A stretch of DNA of 51,360 nucleotides, taken from positions 1 through 51,360 of the forward strand of contig QCKH01000012.1 in NCBI GenBank assembly GCA_003215475.1. The letters run 5' to 3'. The notes under the pieces were generated by a model, which was not told the origin of the DNA, made no database searches, and saw nothing but the letters and a program-made list of their open reading frames with translations. Source of the DNA: Prochlorococcus sp. AG-409-L21. GTDB lineage: Bacteria; Cyanobacteriota; Cyanobacteriia; PCC-6307; Cyanobiaceae. The position numbers were made by a program, and so were the translations under genes. Positions 29,033 through 37,769 of the stretch are shown here, one piece after another; the first letter of the stretch is position 1; every line of letters starts with the position of its first letter.

Positions 29033-29194
29033 TTATTTATTCACTATTTCTCCGTAAATATCTTTTTTTGGGATACACCTTTCTTTTATTATTTTTTCCA
29101 CAAACGCAAACATTTTTAAACCATTTTGTTCACAATAAGTTTTTAATAGTAAGTGAGTTTTCGGTGTTATTTTTAGATTTTTAGTCCTTTTCAT
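29033..29194 (-). CDS. Small ribbon-helix-helix-like protein
   Basis: A 53-residue minus-strand reading frame whose stop codon abuts the stop of the plus-strand gene. It reads a basic strand (KRTKNLKITPKTH), helix (LLLKTYCEQNGLK), then helix (MFAFVEKIIKERC), the ribbon-helix-helix layout of Arc/MetJ-type DNA-binding proteins, and small proteins of this style are frequent in T4-like phages. It would act as a dimer, possibly as a transcriptional regulator. No clear Shine-Dalgarno sequence is seen, in line with neighbours. It explains about half of the 307-base gap before the sheath gene; I see no other gene in that gap. Confidence 0.6.
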   Translation of the reverse strand: MKRTKNLKITPKTHLLLKTYCEQNGLKMFAFVEKIIKERCIPKKDIYGEIVNK

Positions 29195-29288
29195 AGTTGT
29201 TTTTTATATAAGTATGATAAAAGTATGAAAAATGTCTTACTAAATATTACATAATTGAAATAAAACACTTACTTTCAAAAAAAATCGC

Positions 29289-29296
29289 ATATTTAT
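29289..29296 (+). promoter_or_regulatory. ATATTTAT motif (putative sheath promoter)
   Basis: ATATTTATAATTAAA lies 43 bases before the sheath start. The tail tube gene has nearly the same extended sequence and spacing (39 bases), suggesting matched expression of the two most abundant tail proteins. Confidence 0.55.
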
Positions 29297-29339
29297 AATT
29301 AAAAGTATTAAATAATAAAAATATTAAAATAAAAATTAA

Positions 29340-32159
29340 ATGGCTTCAACAAATAGAATTTTCGTTAGTCCAGGTGTTTTTACATCAGAAAAGGATTTAA
29401 CATTCGTAACAAGACAAGTAGGGGTTACCACTTTAGGTTTATTAGGGGAAACTCCAAAAGGTCCGGCATTTGAACCAGTATTCATTTCAAACTATGATGA
29501 ATTTACTTCTTATTTTGGTGGATTAAACCCTGAAAAATACAAAGGTAATGGTTACCCAAAATATGAATTAAATTATGTAGCAAAATCTTTTTTAACACAA
29601 ACTAACCAATTATATGTTAGTAGAGTATTAGGGTTATCTGGATATAAAGCAGGTAACGCTTGGTGTATTACTTTAGATGCAGCTGCTGATCCATCAACAG
29701 AGGCAGTAGCTTCAACTACTACATCTACATTTACTTATAGTGCAAGTACTGGTGGTACACCGGTAACAGTAACATTTGCAAACCCTTTATTACAAGAATT
29801 ATATGATGAAGGAGAAATTAGTGGTAGTTTTAGTGAATTAGGTACATTAGGAACTGGGGAAACTATTTCTATATCTTCACCAAAATATATAAAAACCGGA
29901 AGTGATTTTTCAGGTGCAACTTTTGATTTTACAATTGATGCTACCGGATCGGCTGGTGGTGGTTTTGTCACTGGTAGTTCATCAGGTACTGTAGTTACAT
30001 ATACTGCAACTTCTTATGACATTGATGGTAGTGTTGTTTCTACATTAAGATCAAGAGGTTCTTATGGTGGTGATGAAATATTAGATTTTACTGTAAGTGG
30101 TATTACAGATGCTAGTATGACAAATACAGATTCAATTGAAACTGACCCATTTGCAAACTTTACTATTAGTGGTACAACTAGTGGTGGTAATGATTTTGAT
30201 TATAATGTATCTTTAAGTACATCTAAAAAGAATTATTTACCAAATGTGTTTGGTGTTGGTTCACAAGATAAGGAAACTGAATTATTCGTAGAAGAATTAT
30301 TCATTAATAGTTTACAGGATTTATATAGTGCTGGTAAGGTTAGAGGGTTAGATACAACTTTCCTTAGAATTAGTGCAGATTCAACAAATAATTTAAATGA
30401 TTATGAAGAACAATATCAATCAGCGGTTTCACCATATGTATTATCAGAATTAAGAGGTAATAAATTACAAAGATTATTTAGATTTATTACAATTTCTGAT
30501 GGTAATGCAGCTAACAGAGATATTAAATTTTCAATTATCAATATTAAACCAGATAATAAAACTTTTGATTTAGTAATAAGAAGTTATAGTGATACTGACG
30601 CAAACTTAAGTGTTATTGAGAAATTCTCTAGTTTATCATTAGACCCAACAGACAATGGGTTTATTGGTAGAAAAATTGGTACTTCAGATGGAGAATTTCC
30701 ATTAAGAAGTAGATATATTATGGTAGAAATGGCAACAGACTACCCAACTAATGGTGTACCTGCAGGATTTGAGGGTGTAGAAGTTAGAGATTATATTGGT
30801 GATAGAACTGCGGTTATTCCACAAATTGAGTACGCAACTCAATATCCATCACTTAACAATTCACAACTTAGAAAATATTATTTAGGTTTAAATAGTACTA
30901 TTGGTGTGGATCAAGACTTCTTTGACTATAAAGGTTTAGATGGTGTAACTGGATTACCATTTACTGGTAAAACATCTGGTTTCCATTTAGATGTTAATGC
31001 AGAAGGTGCGGAAATATCGGCAGGTGATGATAGTTACGTACCAACACTACAAGTAGGTATTTCAGCATTTACCACAGACGCATCACTTATAGGTGGACCT
31101 TACGAAAAATTATCGGCAAGAAAATTCACATTTGCACCATATGGTGGATATGATGGATGGGACATCTATAGATTAGATAGAACTAACACTAACAATTACA
31201 CTAGAAATGGTAGTAAAGGTAGTGCAGGGTTAACACAAGGGGTATTTAAATCTTATATTACTTCTGAAGGTGATGACGGTATTACTTCTGATTACTATGC
31301 GTTCTTAGAAGGTATCTATACTTACAATAATCCTGAAGCGGTTAACATTAATGTTTTTGCAACACCAGGTTTAGACTTAAGAGATCAATCTTCATTAATT
31401 GATTCTGCAGTTGATATGGTTGAAAACGATAGAGCGGATTCATTATACGTTATAACTTGTCCTGATACAGATTCAGATGGTACAACAGTATTGACACCAG
31501 ATGAGGCGGTAGACGTATTAGAAGACTCTGGAATTGATAGTAACTATTCCGCAACTTACTTCCCTTGGTTACAGATGAATGATACTGAGAATAATCAGTA
31601 TATTTGGTTACCACCAACATTAGAAGTTGTTAGGAATATTGCGTTAACCGATAATGTTGCATTCCCTTGGTTTGCGGCAGCTGGTTTAAACAGAGGTACA
31701 ACAAACGCTATCAAAGCGAGAACTAAATTAACTTTAGACCAAAGAGATGACTTATATGAAGGTAGAATTAACCCGATGGCAACATTCTCAGATGTAGGTG
31801 TTGTAATATGGGGTAACAAAACCTTACAAACTAAGGATACTGCACTTAATAGAATCAACGTTAGAAGATTACTATTACAGGCGAGAAAACTTATTTCAGC
31901 AGTATCTATCAGATTGTTATTTGAACAAAATGATGATGTTGTAAGAAACCAATTCCTTTCATTAGTTAATCCAATATTAGATAATATTAGAAAAGAAAGA
32001 GGTTTAACTGACTTTAGAGTTGTGTTAGATGACACACCAGAATCTATTGACAGAAATGAATTAAACGGTAGAATATTCATTAAACCAACAAGATCTTTAG
32101 AATACATTAGTATTGAATTTAATATTACTAATACTGGTGCATCTTTTGATGATATTTAA
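29340..32159 (+). CDS. Contractile tail sheath protein (gp18-like)
   Basis: A 939-residue sheath subunit. The N-terminus (IFVSPGVFTSEKDLTFV...GLLGETPKGPAFEPVFISNYDEFTSYFGG) and C-terminus (INVRRLLLQARKLISAV...SLEYISIEFNITNTG) are typical of T4-type sheaths. T4 gp18 has 659 residues; most of the excess is a Ser/Thr/Gly-rich, repetitive beta insert at about residues 112-310, probably a surface protrusion. The gene is monocistronic by appearance: a promoter motif lies upstream and a strong terminator hairpin downstream, as expected for one of the most abundant proteins. Codon use includes more C-ending codons towards the 3' end than in neighbours, consistent with high expression. Confidence 0.93.
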   Translation: MASTNRIFVSPGVFTSEKDLTFVTRQVGVTTLGLLGETPKGPAFEPVFISNYDEFTSYFGGLNPEKYKGNGYPKYELNYVAKSFLTQTNQLYVSRVLGLSGYKAGNAWCITLDAAADPSTEAVASTTTSTFTYSASTGGTPVTVTFANPLLQELYDEGEISGSFSELGTLGTGETISISSPKYIKTGSDFSGATFDFTIDATGSAGGGFVTGSSSGTVVTYTATSYDIDGSVVSTLRSRGSYGGDEILDFTVSGITDASMTNTDSIETDPFANFTISGTTSGGNDFDYNVSLSTSKKNYLPNVFGVGSQDKETELFVEELFINSLQDLYSAGKVRGLDTTFLRISADSTNNLNDYEEQYQSAVSPYVLSELRGNKLQRLFRFITISDGNAANRDIKFSIINIKPDNKTFDLVIRSYSDTDANLSVIEKFSSLSLDPTDNGFIGRKIGTSDGEFPLRSRYIMVEMATDYPTNGVPAGFEGVEVRDYIGDRTAVIPQIEYATQYPSLNNSQLRKYYLGLNSTIGVDQDFFDYKGLDGVTGLPFTGKTSGFHLDVNAEGAEISAGDDSYVPTLQVGISAFTTDASLIGGPYEKLSARKFTFAPYGGYDGWDIYRLDRTNTNNYTRNGSKGSAGLTQGVFKSYITSEGDDGITSDYYAFLEGIYTYNNPEAVNINVFATPGLDLRDQSSLIDSAVDMVENDRADSLYVITCPDTDSDGTTVLTPDEAVDVLEDSGIDSNYSATYFPWLQMNDTENNQYIWLPPTLEVVRNIALTDNVAFPWFAAAGLNRGTTNAIKARTKLTLDQRDDLYEGRINPMATFSDVGVVIWGNKTLQTKDTALNRINVRRLLLQARKLISAVSIRLLFEQNDDVVRNQFLSLVNPILDNIRKERGLTDFRVVLDDTPESIDRNELNGRIFIKPTRSLEYISIEFNITNTGASFDDI

Positions 32160-32179
32160 TCAGAATATAAAATATAAAT

Positions 32180-32207
32180 AAGGTGGGTGTATTCCCACCT
32201 TTTTTTT
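32180..32207 (+). terminator. Rho-independent terminator after sheath gene
   Basis: AAGGTGGG pairs with CCCACCTT around a TGTATT loop and is followed by an unbroken T run to 32207. It is the clearest terminator in the window and ends four bases before the next start codon (32212). Confidence 0.85.
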
Positions 32208-32211
32208 ACCC

Positions 32212-33030
32212 ATGAAAATAAAATTAAGTCAATATCAGAAATCGTTACTTTTGGAATTTAAAAAACGAGCATATTCATTTGACTGGGATGATAATATCTT
32301 ATTTATGCCCACTCAGATATATTTAGAAAAGAAAGTAGGTGACGGTTGGGTTCCTGTTTCTATTTCTACGGAAGAATTTAGGGAAATACGTAACAAAATA
32401 GGTACAGATTACAAATATGGTAATGATGATTTATTTTTTTCGTTTAAGGATTTTAGAGATTATGACGCATTTATTAGAGATACAAAAGAAGCATTAAGAA
32501 AAAAATCTTTTGGGCCCAGTTTTAATAAGTTTATAGAGGCTTTAGAGTATGGTAATGACTTTTCTATTATAACTGCAAGAGGAAATCCTCCTAAAGCGAT
32601 AAAAGATGGTATAAAAACCATAATAGATACCATATTTACTGACGAACAAAAAGAAAAAATGTTATCTAACTTAAATGGTGTTACGATTGATGAGTATCTC
32701 AATTTACAAGATTATTACCCAGTGACTTCAACAGAATTTATTAATAAGTTTGATGCGGGTGCTAGTGTAAAAAACCCTGAAGTAGGAAAAATGATAGCAT
32801 TAAAAACTTTTGTAGATAAAGTGGTAAACGCAGTTAAAGAAATAAAAGACGATAAAGACTATAGTGGTATTAGTATTGGTTTCAGTGATGATGATTTAGG
32901 TAATGTTGAAAGTGCAGAATTGTATATAGAAAAAGAACTTAAAAATTTATATCCCGATGTAAAATTTTTAGTATATGACACATCTGACCCTAAAAACCCT
33001 AAGAAAAAAAGAATTATCATCAAAAAGTAA
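32212..33030 (+). CDS. HAD-superfamily phosphatase with putative capsid-targeting leader
   Basis: A 272-residue hydrolase. Motif I is FDWDDN with D24 (nucleophile) and D26 (acid/base); motif II is the Thr in SIITARGN (T121); motif IV is FSDDD (D226-D228) followed by GNVE; a Lys in VGKMIALKTF is the likely motif III residue. These define the HAD fold; substrate (nucleotide or nucleic-acid 3' phosphate, or other) cannot be read. The first 15 residues, MKIKLSQYQKSLLLE, are basic and amphipathic and end in L-L-E, resembling a prohead protease site, so it may be a packaged enzyme. The start is directly behind the sheath terminator with no ATATTTAT motif, so expression probably depends on readthrough. 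Confidence 0.8.
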   Translation: MKIKLSQYQKSLLLEFKKRAYSFDWDDNILFMPTQIYLEKKVGDGWVPVSISTEEFREIRNKIGTDYKYGNDDLFFSFKDFRDYDAFIRDTKEALRKKSFGPSFNKFIEALEYGNDFSIITARGNPPKAIKDGIKTIIDTIFTDEQKEKMLSNLNGVTIDEYLNLQDYYPVTSTEFINKFDAGASVKNPEVGKMIALKTFVDKVVNAVKEIKDDKDYSGISIGFSDDDLGNVESAELYIEKELKNLYPDVKFLVYDTSDPKNPKKKRIIIKK

Positions 33031-33049
33031 AATTTTTTTTAAAAACTGA

Positions 33050-33057
33050 ATATTTAT
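33050..33057 (+). promoter_or_regulatory. ATATTTAT motif (putative tail tube promoter)
   Basis: ATATTTATAATTAAA lies 39 bases before the tube gene and matches the extended motif upstream of the sheath gene. Confidence 0.55.
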
Positions 33058-33096
33058 AATTAAAGAATAAAAACGACAATATAAAAAAAAGAAATT

Positions 33097-33585
33097 ATGG
33101 CAGATTTATTAATGAGAATGCCGGTTCCTTATGAACCATTAAGAAAGAATAGATGGATTCTTAGATTTCCTGACGATTTAGGTATTCAAGAATGGTGGAT
33201 ATCTACGGCAAGTAGACCAAAATATACAAGTGATGAAGTATCAATTCCTTTCTTAAATACTGAAACTTATGTTATCGGTAGATTTAGATGGGAAACTATT
33301 TCTGTAACATTTAGAGACCCAATTGGGCCTTCTGCTACACAAGCATTAATGGAATGGGTAAGGTTACACTCTGAATCAGTAACAGGTAGACAAGGATATG
33401 CCGCTGGTTATAAAAAGAATGTAGAATTAGAAATGTTAGATCCTACAGGTGTTGTAGTACAGAAATGGATTTTGGAAGGAACTCAATTAAATGACGCTGA
33501 CTTTGGTGGGTTAGATTATAGTTCTTCTGATTTAGCAGATATAACTTGTACTTTAAGATTTGATAGAGCAATTAACGTATTCTAA
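33097..33585 (+). CDS. Tail tube protein (gp19-like)
   Basis: A 162-residue tube subunit, the same length class as T4 gp19 (163). RKNRWILRFPDDLGIQEWWISTASRPKYTSDE, ETYVIGRFRWETISVTFRDPIGPSATQALMEWV and the ending DITCTLRFDRAINVF are characteristic of the T4 gp19 family. It forms hexameric rings inside the sheath. It has its own promoter motif and a terminator directly after it, a monocistronic unit matched to the sheath gene. Confidence 0.92.
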   Translation: MADLLMRMPVPYEPLRKNRWILRFPDDLGIQEWWISTASRPKYTSDEVSIPFLNTETYVIGRFRWETISVTFRDPIGPSATQALMEWVRLHSESVTGRQGYAAGYKKNVELEMLDPTGVVVQKWILEGTQLNDADFGGLDYSSSDLADITCTLRFDRAINVF

Positions 33586-33609
33586 ATTAACCTCACATAT
33601 ATTATAATT

Positions 33610-33635
33610 AAAAGTCGCTTTATGCGGCTTTTTCT
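33610..33635 (+). terminator. Rho-independent terminator after tail tube gene
   Basis: AAAAGTCGC (33610-33618) pairs with GCGGCTTTT (33624-33632) through nine pairs including one T-G, loop TTTAT, followed by a short T run. Confidence 0.8.
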
Positions 33636-33645
33636 ATGCTTCTAA

Positions 33646-33653
33646 ATATTTAT
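33646..33653 (+). promoter_or_regulatory. ATATTTAT motif (putative late promoter)
   Basis: ATATTTAT ends 15 bases before ATG 33669, the spacing seen at 10194, 39096 and 41917. This favours 33669 over 33660 as the start of the next gene. Confidence 0.5.
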
Positions 33654-33668
33654 TAAAAAATGCATTTA

Positions 33669-34460
33669 ATGAAAAATAAATTCGATACCATTAAAGAACA
33701 ATCTAACAGAATAAAATCTTTATTTACTGAAGAAAGATTATATGGTAATTTAGTAAATGAACAAACCGATGAAGAATGTGTTACACAATTACAAACTAAA
33801 GGGTATCTTATTACTAAACCTACGGATGTTAGTGGGCAATATAGAACAAAACAATTAAAAAATTGTTTGGAATTAAGAAACGGAAAACCCACAAAAATGG
33901 GTCAGGTTTGGAAGTTTATCGAAAGTAGATCAGGTAATAATGTGAAAGTAGAGGTTGATGGTAGTTCAGGTTCTAATTGTAAATTAATTTTAAGTTCTAA
34001 ATTAAAGTGTGATGGACAAGAAGATACTACCATTGTTTCCATATATGGGGGTACACCATATACTAACACATTTAATTTACAAGTATTATATAATTTTGTT
34101 GACTCAGTAAAGTACAACCCATCAAGACTTATAGATGTAGGAATTAATTATTTAAGATATGAAGGATTTATAGAAATTCAAGAAGATGGTAGTGGTAACA
34201 TAAGAGGTATAGATTATAGAGATTTAAAAATAAATTCAATATATAAAGGTAATGTTAATATTACTGGTGCGTTAGACGTAAACGCAGATTTTACTTCATA
34301 TGAAGATAATAGTGGAACTACATCTACTTTTAAAGACTTTATTTTTAAACAAAAAAATATTAGTCAAAGTGGTAACTTTGAGAAATTAATTATGGATGAT
34401 TTTATAGAGTGTGAAAATCATAGAACTGCCACTATTTTAAAAAGGAAAACAGGATATTAA
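33669..34460 (+). CDS. Putative capsid-targeted internal protein A
   Basis: A protein of 263 residues from ATG 33669 (266 from 33660). I prefer 33669 because it gives a leader starting MKNKFDT and standard promoter spacing. The leader contains RIKSLFTE-ERLYGNLVNEQ: F-T-E and V-N-E are both plausible prohead protease sites, and the same RLYGNLV block recurs in the next gene. The mature part has Cys residues (CVTQLQ, KNCLELR, GSNCKLI) and a mixed beta composition with a motif ITGALDVNADFTSYED. No known family is recognised. It is first of three consecutive leader-bearing genes (spacing 11 bases to the next). Role as an ejected head protein is inference. Confidence 0.65.
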   Translation: MKNKFDTIKEQSNRIKSLFTEERLYGNLVNEQTDEECVTQLQTKGYLITKPTDVSGQYRTKQLKNCLELRNGKPTKMGQVWKFIESRSGNNVKVEVDGSSGSNCKLILSSKLKCDGQEDTTIVSIYGGTPYTNTFNLQVLYNFVDSVKYNPSRLIDVGINYLRYEGFIEIQEDGSGNIRGIDYRDLKINSIYKGNVNITGALDVNADFTSYEDNSGTTSTFKDFIFKQKNISQSGNFEKLIMDDFIECENHRTATILKRKTGY

Positions 34461-34471
34461 AAATTAAAAGG

Positions 34472-36610
34472 ATGAAAAATTTAAATGAACAAATTTTAAG
34501 GATGAAATCTCTAATGGGTGAAAGTAGACTTTATGGTAACTTAGTAGAGGATAAAGTTATGATAAATGAACAATCTTGGGGAAAGAGAATTATTAGAGCC
34601 ATTGCGGATGCAATACAAGTGGAAAAAAGAGCACTAAATAAAATTAATAAACAAATTGTCGATAATTATGAAAAAGCGTTAAAGGCAGCGGACAGTGGAA
34701 ACCCAAACGAAGCATTAAAATTATTTAAAAAAAATCAAGATTATATTAATAGTTCTAAAAATAAAGATAATATACAGGACTTATTAAAACTACAACAGAA
34801 AAGACTAGGAGATAAATACGATTTTTCTGCAGAAGACGTTCCTAATTTTGTCAATATGTATGTTACAATGCAAAAATTGATTAATGTGTCGTTAGCAAAA
34901 GGATGGGACTGGAATCAATCAGTTAAACAATTTGAAAAATCATTAGGTTTATCTAAAGAGCATGCCGATGCGGCAATATTAATTGTATTACATAATAAAC
35001 CGAAATTAAGAAAAAGATTAAGATATGCGCTAGATGATAGTGATTTATTAAAAAGAAAAGACGTGATTACTAACCCTGACTTAAACAAGGGTAGTAAAAT
35101 TTTTAACATAACCGCAGAAAATGCTTGGGAATTGACACGGAAAAACCTTGATTCTGATTGGATTAAATTATCTAAGAAGTTTGATGATGTTCTAGAGGAT
35201 ATTGATTATAAGCAAATATCTAAGGAGGTTTCCGATAGTAGTGAAAATATTCTTAAAAGGATTGAGAATGCGTTGGACTGGAAGAAATTAGGTAATACGA
35301 TAGCTAAAGTGAGTCTTTGGTATCCACTAGTAGTAGGTGCAAGAATATTCAAATTTTTATTCATTTACGCAAGAATACCAAGGGCGGCTAAATTTTTTGA
35401 TGATTTAGGTTTGGGATCGGTGTCTAAAATATTAGGTAGTATTCCTTTTTTCTCTACAATGTATTCGTCATATTGGGCTTGGGTATTCTATCAACATAAT
35501 AAAAATATCAAATGTGATGGAAATGGTTGTCATAGCATAGCAGCAGAAAAAGAGGAAGGTAGATCTAAAGAAGAAGATTTTTGGGTAGAGAATAGGTGGA
35601 AATTTGCGGGAATGGTTGCAATGGAATGGCTTAATAATCACCCCTATAAACTATTTGCAGAATTTTCGGCACCTTATACCGGATTAGATATCCCTTTTCG
35701 TGCAGCCAAAATGGATTTAGAAGATTTAGAGAAAGTGATAAAACAAAAATTTATTAATAGTACTATGTGTTGTCCTAAATCAGAATTGAAGCCAGTTGAG
35801 GGTGTTCCCGATGATGAAGCAATAAAGAATAAAATATGGAATGAAAAATTTGCACATGAGGGATGTGAGAAATTAAATAATCCGGGATTTGGATGTAAGT
35901 TTCCAGATGGAAAACCAACATGTGAAGAATTATACAAAGTACTTATAGATCCAAAAACATCTCAAGAAATGTTTATAGAACTTAACAAAAAAAATGGTAT
36001 GGGTAATGGTAGAGCAAATTATTTGACACGAATTATGGAAAAGCAGTTTAACCCATTTGGGTTATCAGAGGATGAGGAAATAACCCCTACTAGTGGGCCA
36101 AAAGGGTTGGCGTTTTTTATTCAAAATACTATTTCTGAAAAAACAATTTGTGATTATGTGAAAACTGATAAGTTACCTGTGAAAAAATATCAAAAAGAAA
36201 TAGATGAGTTATTAGCAAACAAAATGGAAAATGTGGATCCTAATGACTATATTGAAGAAAAAATTATAGTAATTAATTATGGACCAGTTCAGGACACATA
36301 TGATATAGTTACCAGTAATATTAAAAGTGGGAAATTAGATTGTGAGGATTGGAAAAATTCTGCTTATGTAGGTAACAAAAAAACACATAGTGAAGAAGAA
36401 AAGAATAATATAAAAGATGCTTTGAAGTCTTACGATACTTTCAGTGAATATTATTGTGAGTATATGACTAAAAAAGCTGGGACAACAAAAGAAGGTAAAG
36501 AAGTATTTAGAATGAAAGATTGTATTAAAGCAGTAGAAGGTGCATGTGAAGGAACACCCTTTGACAGTCTATTTAACGAAAAAACTATAGAAGATGAATT
36601 TGGTGGATAA
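34472..36610 (+). CDS. Putative capsid-targeted internal protein B with membrane-capable segments
   Basis: A 712-residue protein of unknown family. The leader MKNLNEQILRMKSLMGE-SRLYGNLV is homologous to that of the previous gene, with candidate cleavage after E17 and after E33 (MINE-Q). The N-terminal 270 residues are helical and charged. Residues about 276-300 (AKVSLWYPLVVGARIFKFLFIYA) and 318-341 (SKILGSIPFFSTMYSSYWAWVFY) are hydrophobic enough to span a membrane. The C-terminal half is hydrophilic with paired Cys (CCPKS, CEKL, CKFPDGKPTC). This resembles an ejection protein that would insert into the host membrane, but homology is not established. The end overlaps the next start by 17 bases. 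Confidence 0.65.
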   Translation: MKNLNEQILRMKSLMGESRLYGNLVEDKVMINEQSWGKRIIRAIADAIQVEKRALNKINKQIVDNYEKALKAADSGNPNEALKLFKKNQDYINSSKNKDNIQDLLKLQQKRLGDKYDFSAEDVPNFVNMYVTMQKLINVSLAKGWDWNQSVKQFEKSLGLSKEHADAAILIVLHNKPKLRKRLRYALDDSDLLKRKDVITNPDLNKGSKIFNITAENAWELTRKNLDSDWIKLSKKFDDVLEDIDYKQISKEVSDSSENILKRIENALDWKKLGNTIAKVSLWYPLVVGARIFKFLFIYARIPRAAKFFDDLGLGSVSKILGSIPFFSTMYSSYWAWVFYQHNKNIKCDGNGCHSIAAEKEEGRSKEEDFWVENRWKFAGMVAMEWLNNHPYKLFAEFSAPYTGLDIPFRAAKMDLEDLEKVIKQKFINSTMCCPKSELKPVEGVPDDEAIKNKIWNEKFAHEGCEKLNNPGFGCKFPDGKPTCEELYKVLIDPKTSQEMFIELNKKNGMGNGRANYLTRIMEKQFNPFGLSEDEEITPTSGPKGLAFFIQNTISEKTICDYVKTDKLPVKKYQKEIDELLANKMENVDPNDYIEEKIIVINYGPVQDTYDIVTSNIKSGKLDCEDWKNSAYVGNKKTHSEEEKNNIKDALKSYDTFSEYYCEYMTKKAGTTKEGKEVFRMKDCIKAVEGACEGTPFDSLFNEKTIEDEFGG

Positions 36611-37769
36611 AAAAATAATTATAATTACAGAGTCTCAATATAATAGATTGTTCTTAGAACAAACTGCATACACAAGACATTTAGATAGAGCATATTCTAC
36701 TTATGATGGTGCAGTTAAACAAATGGACGCAAATAGAGAAGTTGTTGAATTTATAGGTCATATTTGGGATAATTATAAACATGAAATTATAGATGTGGCA
36801 GCTATTGTGGTATTAGCTATACCGGTGGCTGGGCCATTCATTTCAATAGGTTTAGAATTAGCCAATGCAGGATTATATTTTGCAGAAGGTGATGAAGTAA
36901 TGGGTGGATTATCTGCATTATTAGCAGTTGTACCTGGAGGAATGATTGCAAGGAGAGCATTAAAGAAATCGGGTATAGTAAAACAAATTGATAATGTAAC
37001 TGAATGGATGTTGAAACAACAAAAAGCAGGAAAAACAGTTACGAAAGAACATATAGAAAAAAAATTAAGGAAAGAATTAAGTGAAAAAACTATAAAAAAT
37101 AATGATAAACTAATTAAAAATTATTTTGATGAGGTATTACCAACACTAACTAAAGGGACTGCTAAAAAACACGCCGCCAAATTACAGAAGTTAATAAATA
37201 AAACACAAGGATATTGGAAAGATTTTGTATCAAACGAAAAATTGTTTAAAAAATTCTTACTTGCGAATAATGATAGTACTTATAAAGCATATATTGCGTA
37301 TCTTAGAAGTGTTAGTATGAATGAGTCTTTTTGGGGTATGGCAATATATTCATTATTAATGGCTTTTGGTGATGATGTTGTAACCTTTGTTATTGAAGAA
37401 TCTCCGTATGTACAAAAAAAACTTAAGGATTGGAAAAAATCAAGATTAGAAGATGACGCTAAAAGAGGTAATATTAGTAGTATCGTTAGGAATGACGGTT
37501 ATCCATGGAAAGAAACTAAAGAAATGTTTATGTCGGATGGTTCTGCAGAAGATAATAAACTTTTAAAAGGTGCGTGGAAGGCTGGTTGGAGACCTGATTC
37601 CGGAAAATTTGTACCTCAAGAATTCTGGACAGATTCTTATAGAAAAATGATAGAAGAAAAGGCGAGTTCTTTAGATAATTTTAACTTTAATAGAGAAGAT
37701 GATACCTTAATGATGGATAAGTATAACACCATTGATCAAAATGTTTTAGACTCAATGTTAGATTTATAA
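36594..37769 (+). CDS. Putative capsid-targeted protein C with pretoxin-like hydrophobic domain
   Basis: A 391-residue protein. The leader IIITES-QYNRLFLEQ is of the ITESQ..RL type common at the N-termini of virion proteins of large phages, with I-T-E as likely cleavage site. Residues 66-117 form a Gly/Ala-rich hydrophobic block, IPVAGPFISIGLELANAGLY followed by FAEGDEVMGGLSALLAVVPGG, whose pattern (P.aG, nAg.Y.a.GD, agLsal..vPgG) resembles the hydrophobic pretoxin domains of bacterial polymorphic toxins. The remaining 270 residues are Lys-rich and helical without a toxin motif I can name. It is the third of three leader genes and overlaps its predecessor by 17 bases, which suggests coupled translation. 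Confidence 0.65.
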   Translation: MNLVDKKIIIITESQYNRLFLEQTAYTRHLDRAYSTYDGAVKQMDANREVVEFIGHIWDNYKHEIIDVAAIVVLAIPVAGPFISIGLELANAGLYFAEGDEVMGGLSALLAVVPGGMIARRALKKSGIVKQIDNVTEWMLKQQKAGKTVTKEHIEKKLRKELSEKTIKNNDKLIKNYFDEVLPTLTKGTAKKHAAKLQKLINKTQGYWKDFVSNEKLFKKFLLANNDSTYKAYIAYLRSVSMNESFWGMAIYSLLMAFGDDVVTFVIEESPYVQKKLKDWKKSRLEDDAKRGNISSIVRNDGYPWKETKEMFMSDGSAEDNKLLKGAWKAGWRPDSGKFVPQEFWTDSYRKMIEEKASSLDNFNFNREDDTLMMDKYNTIDQNVLDSMLDL

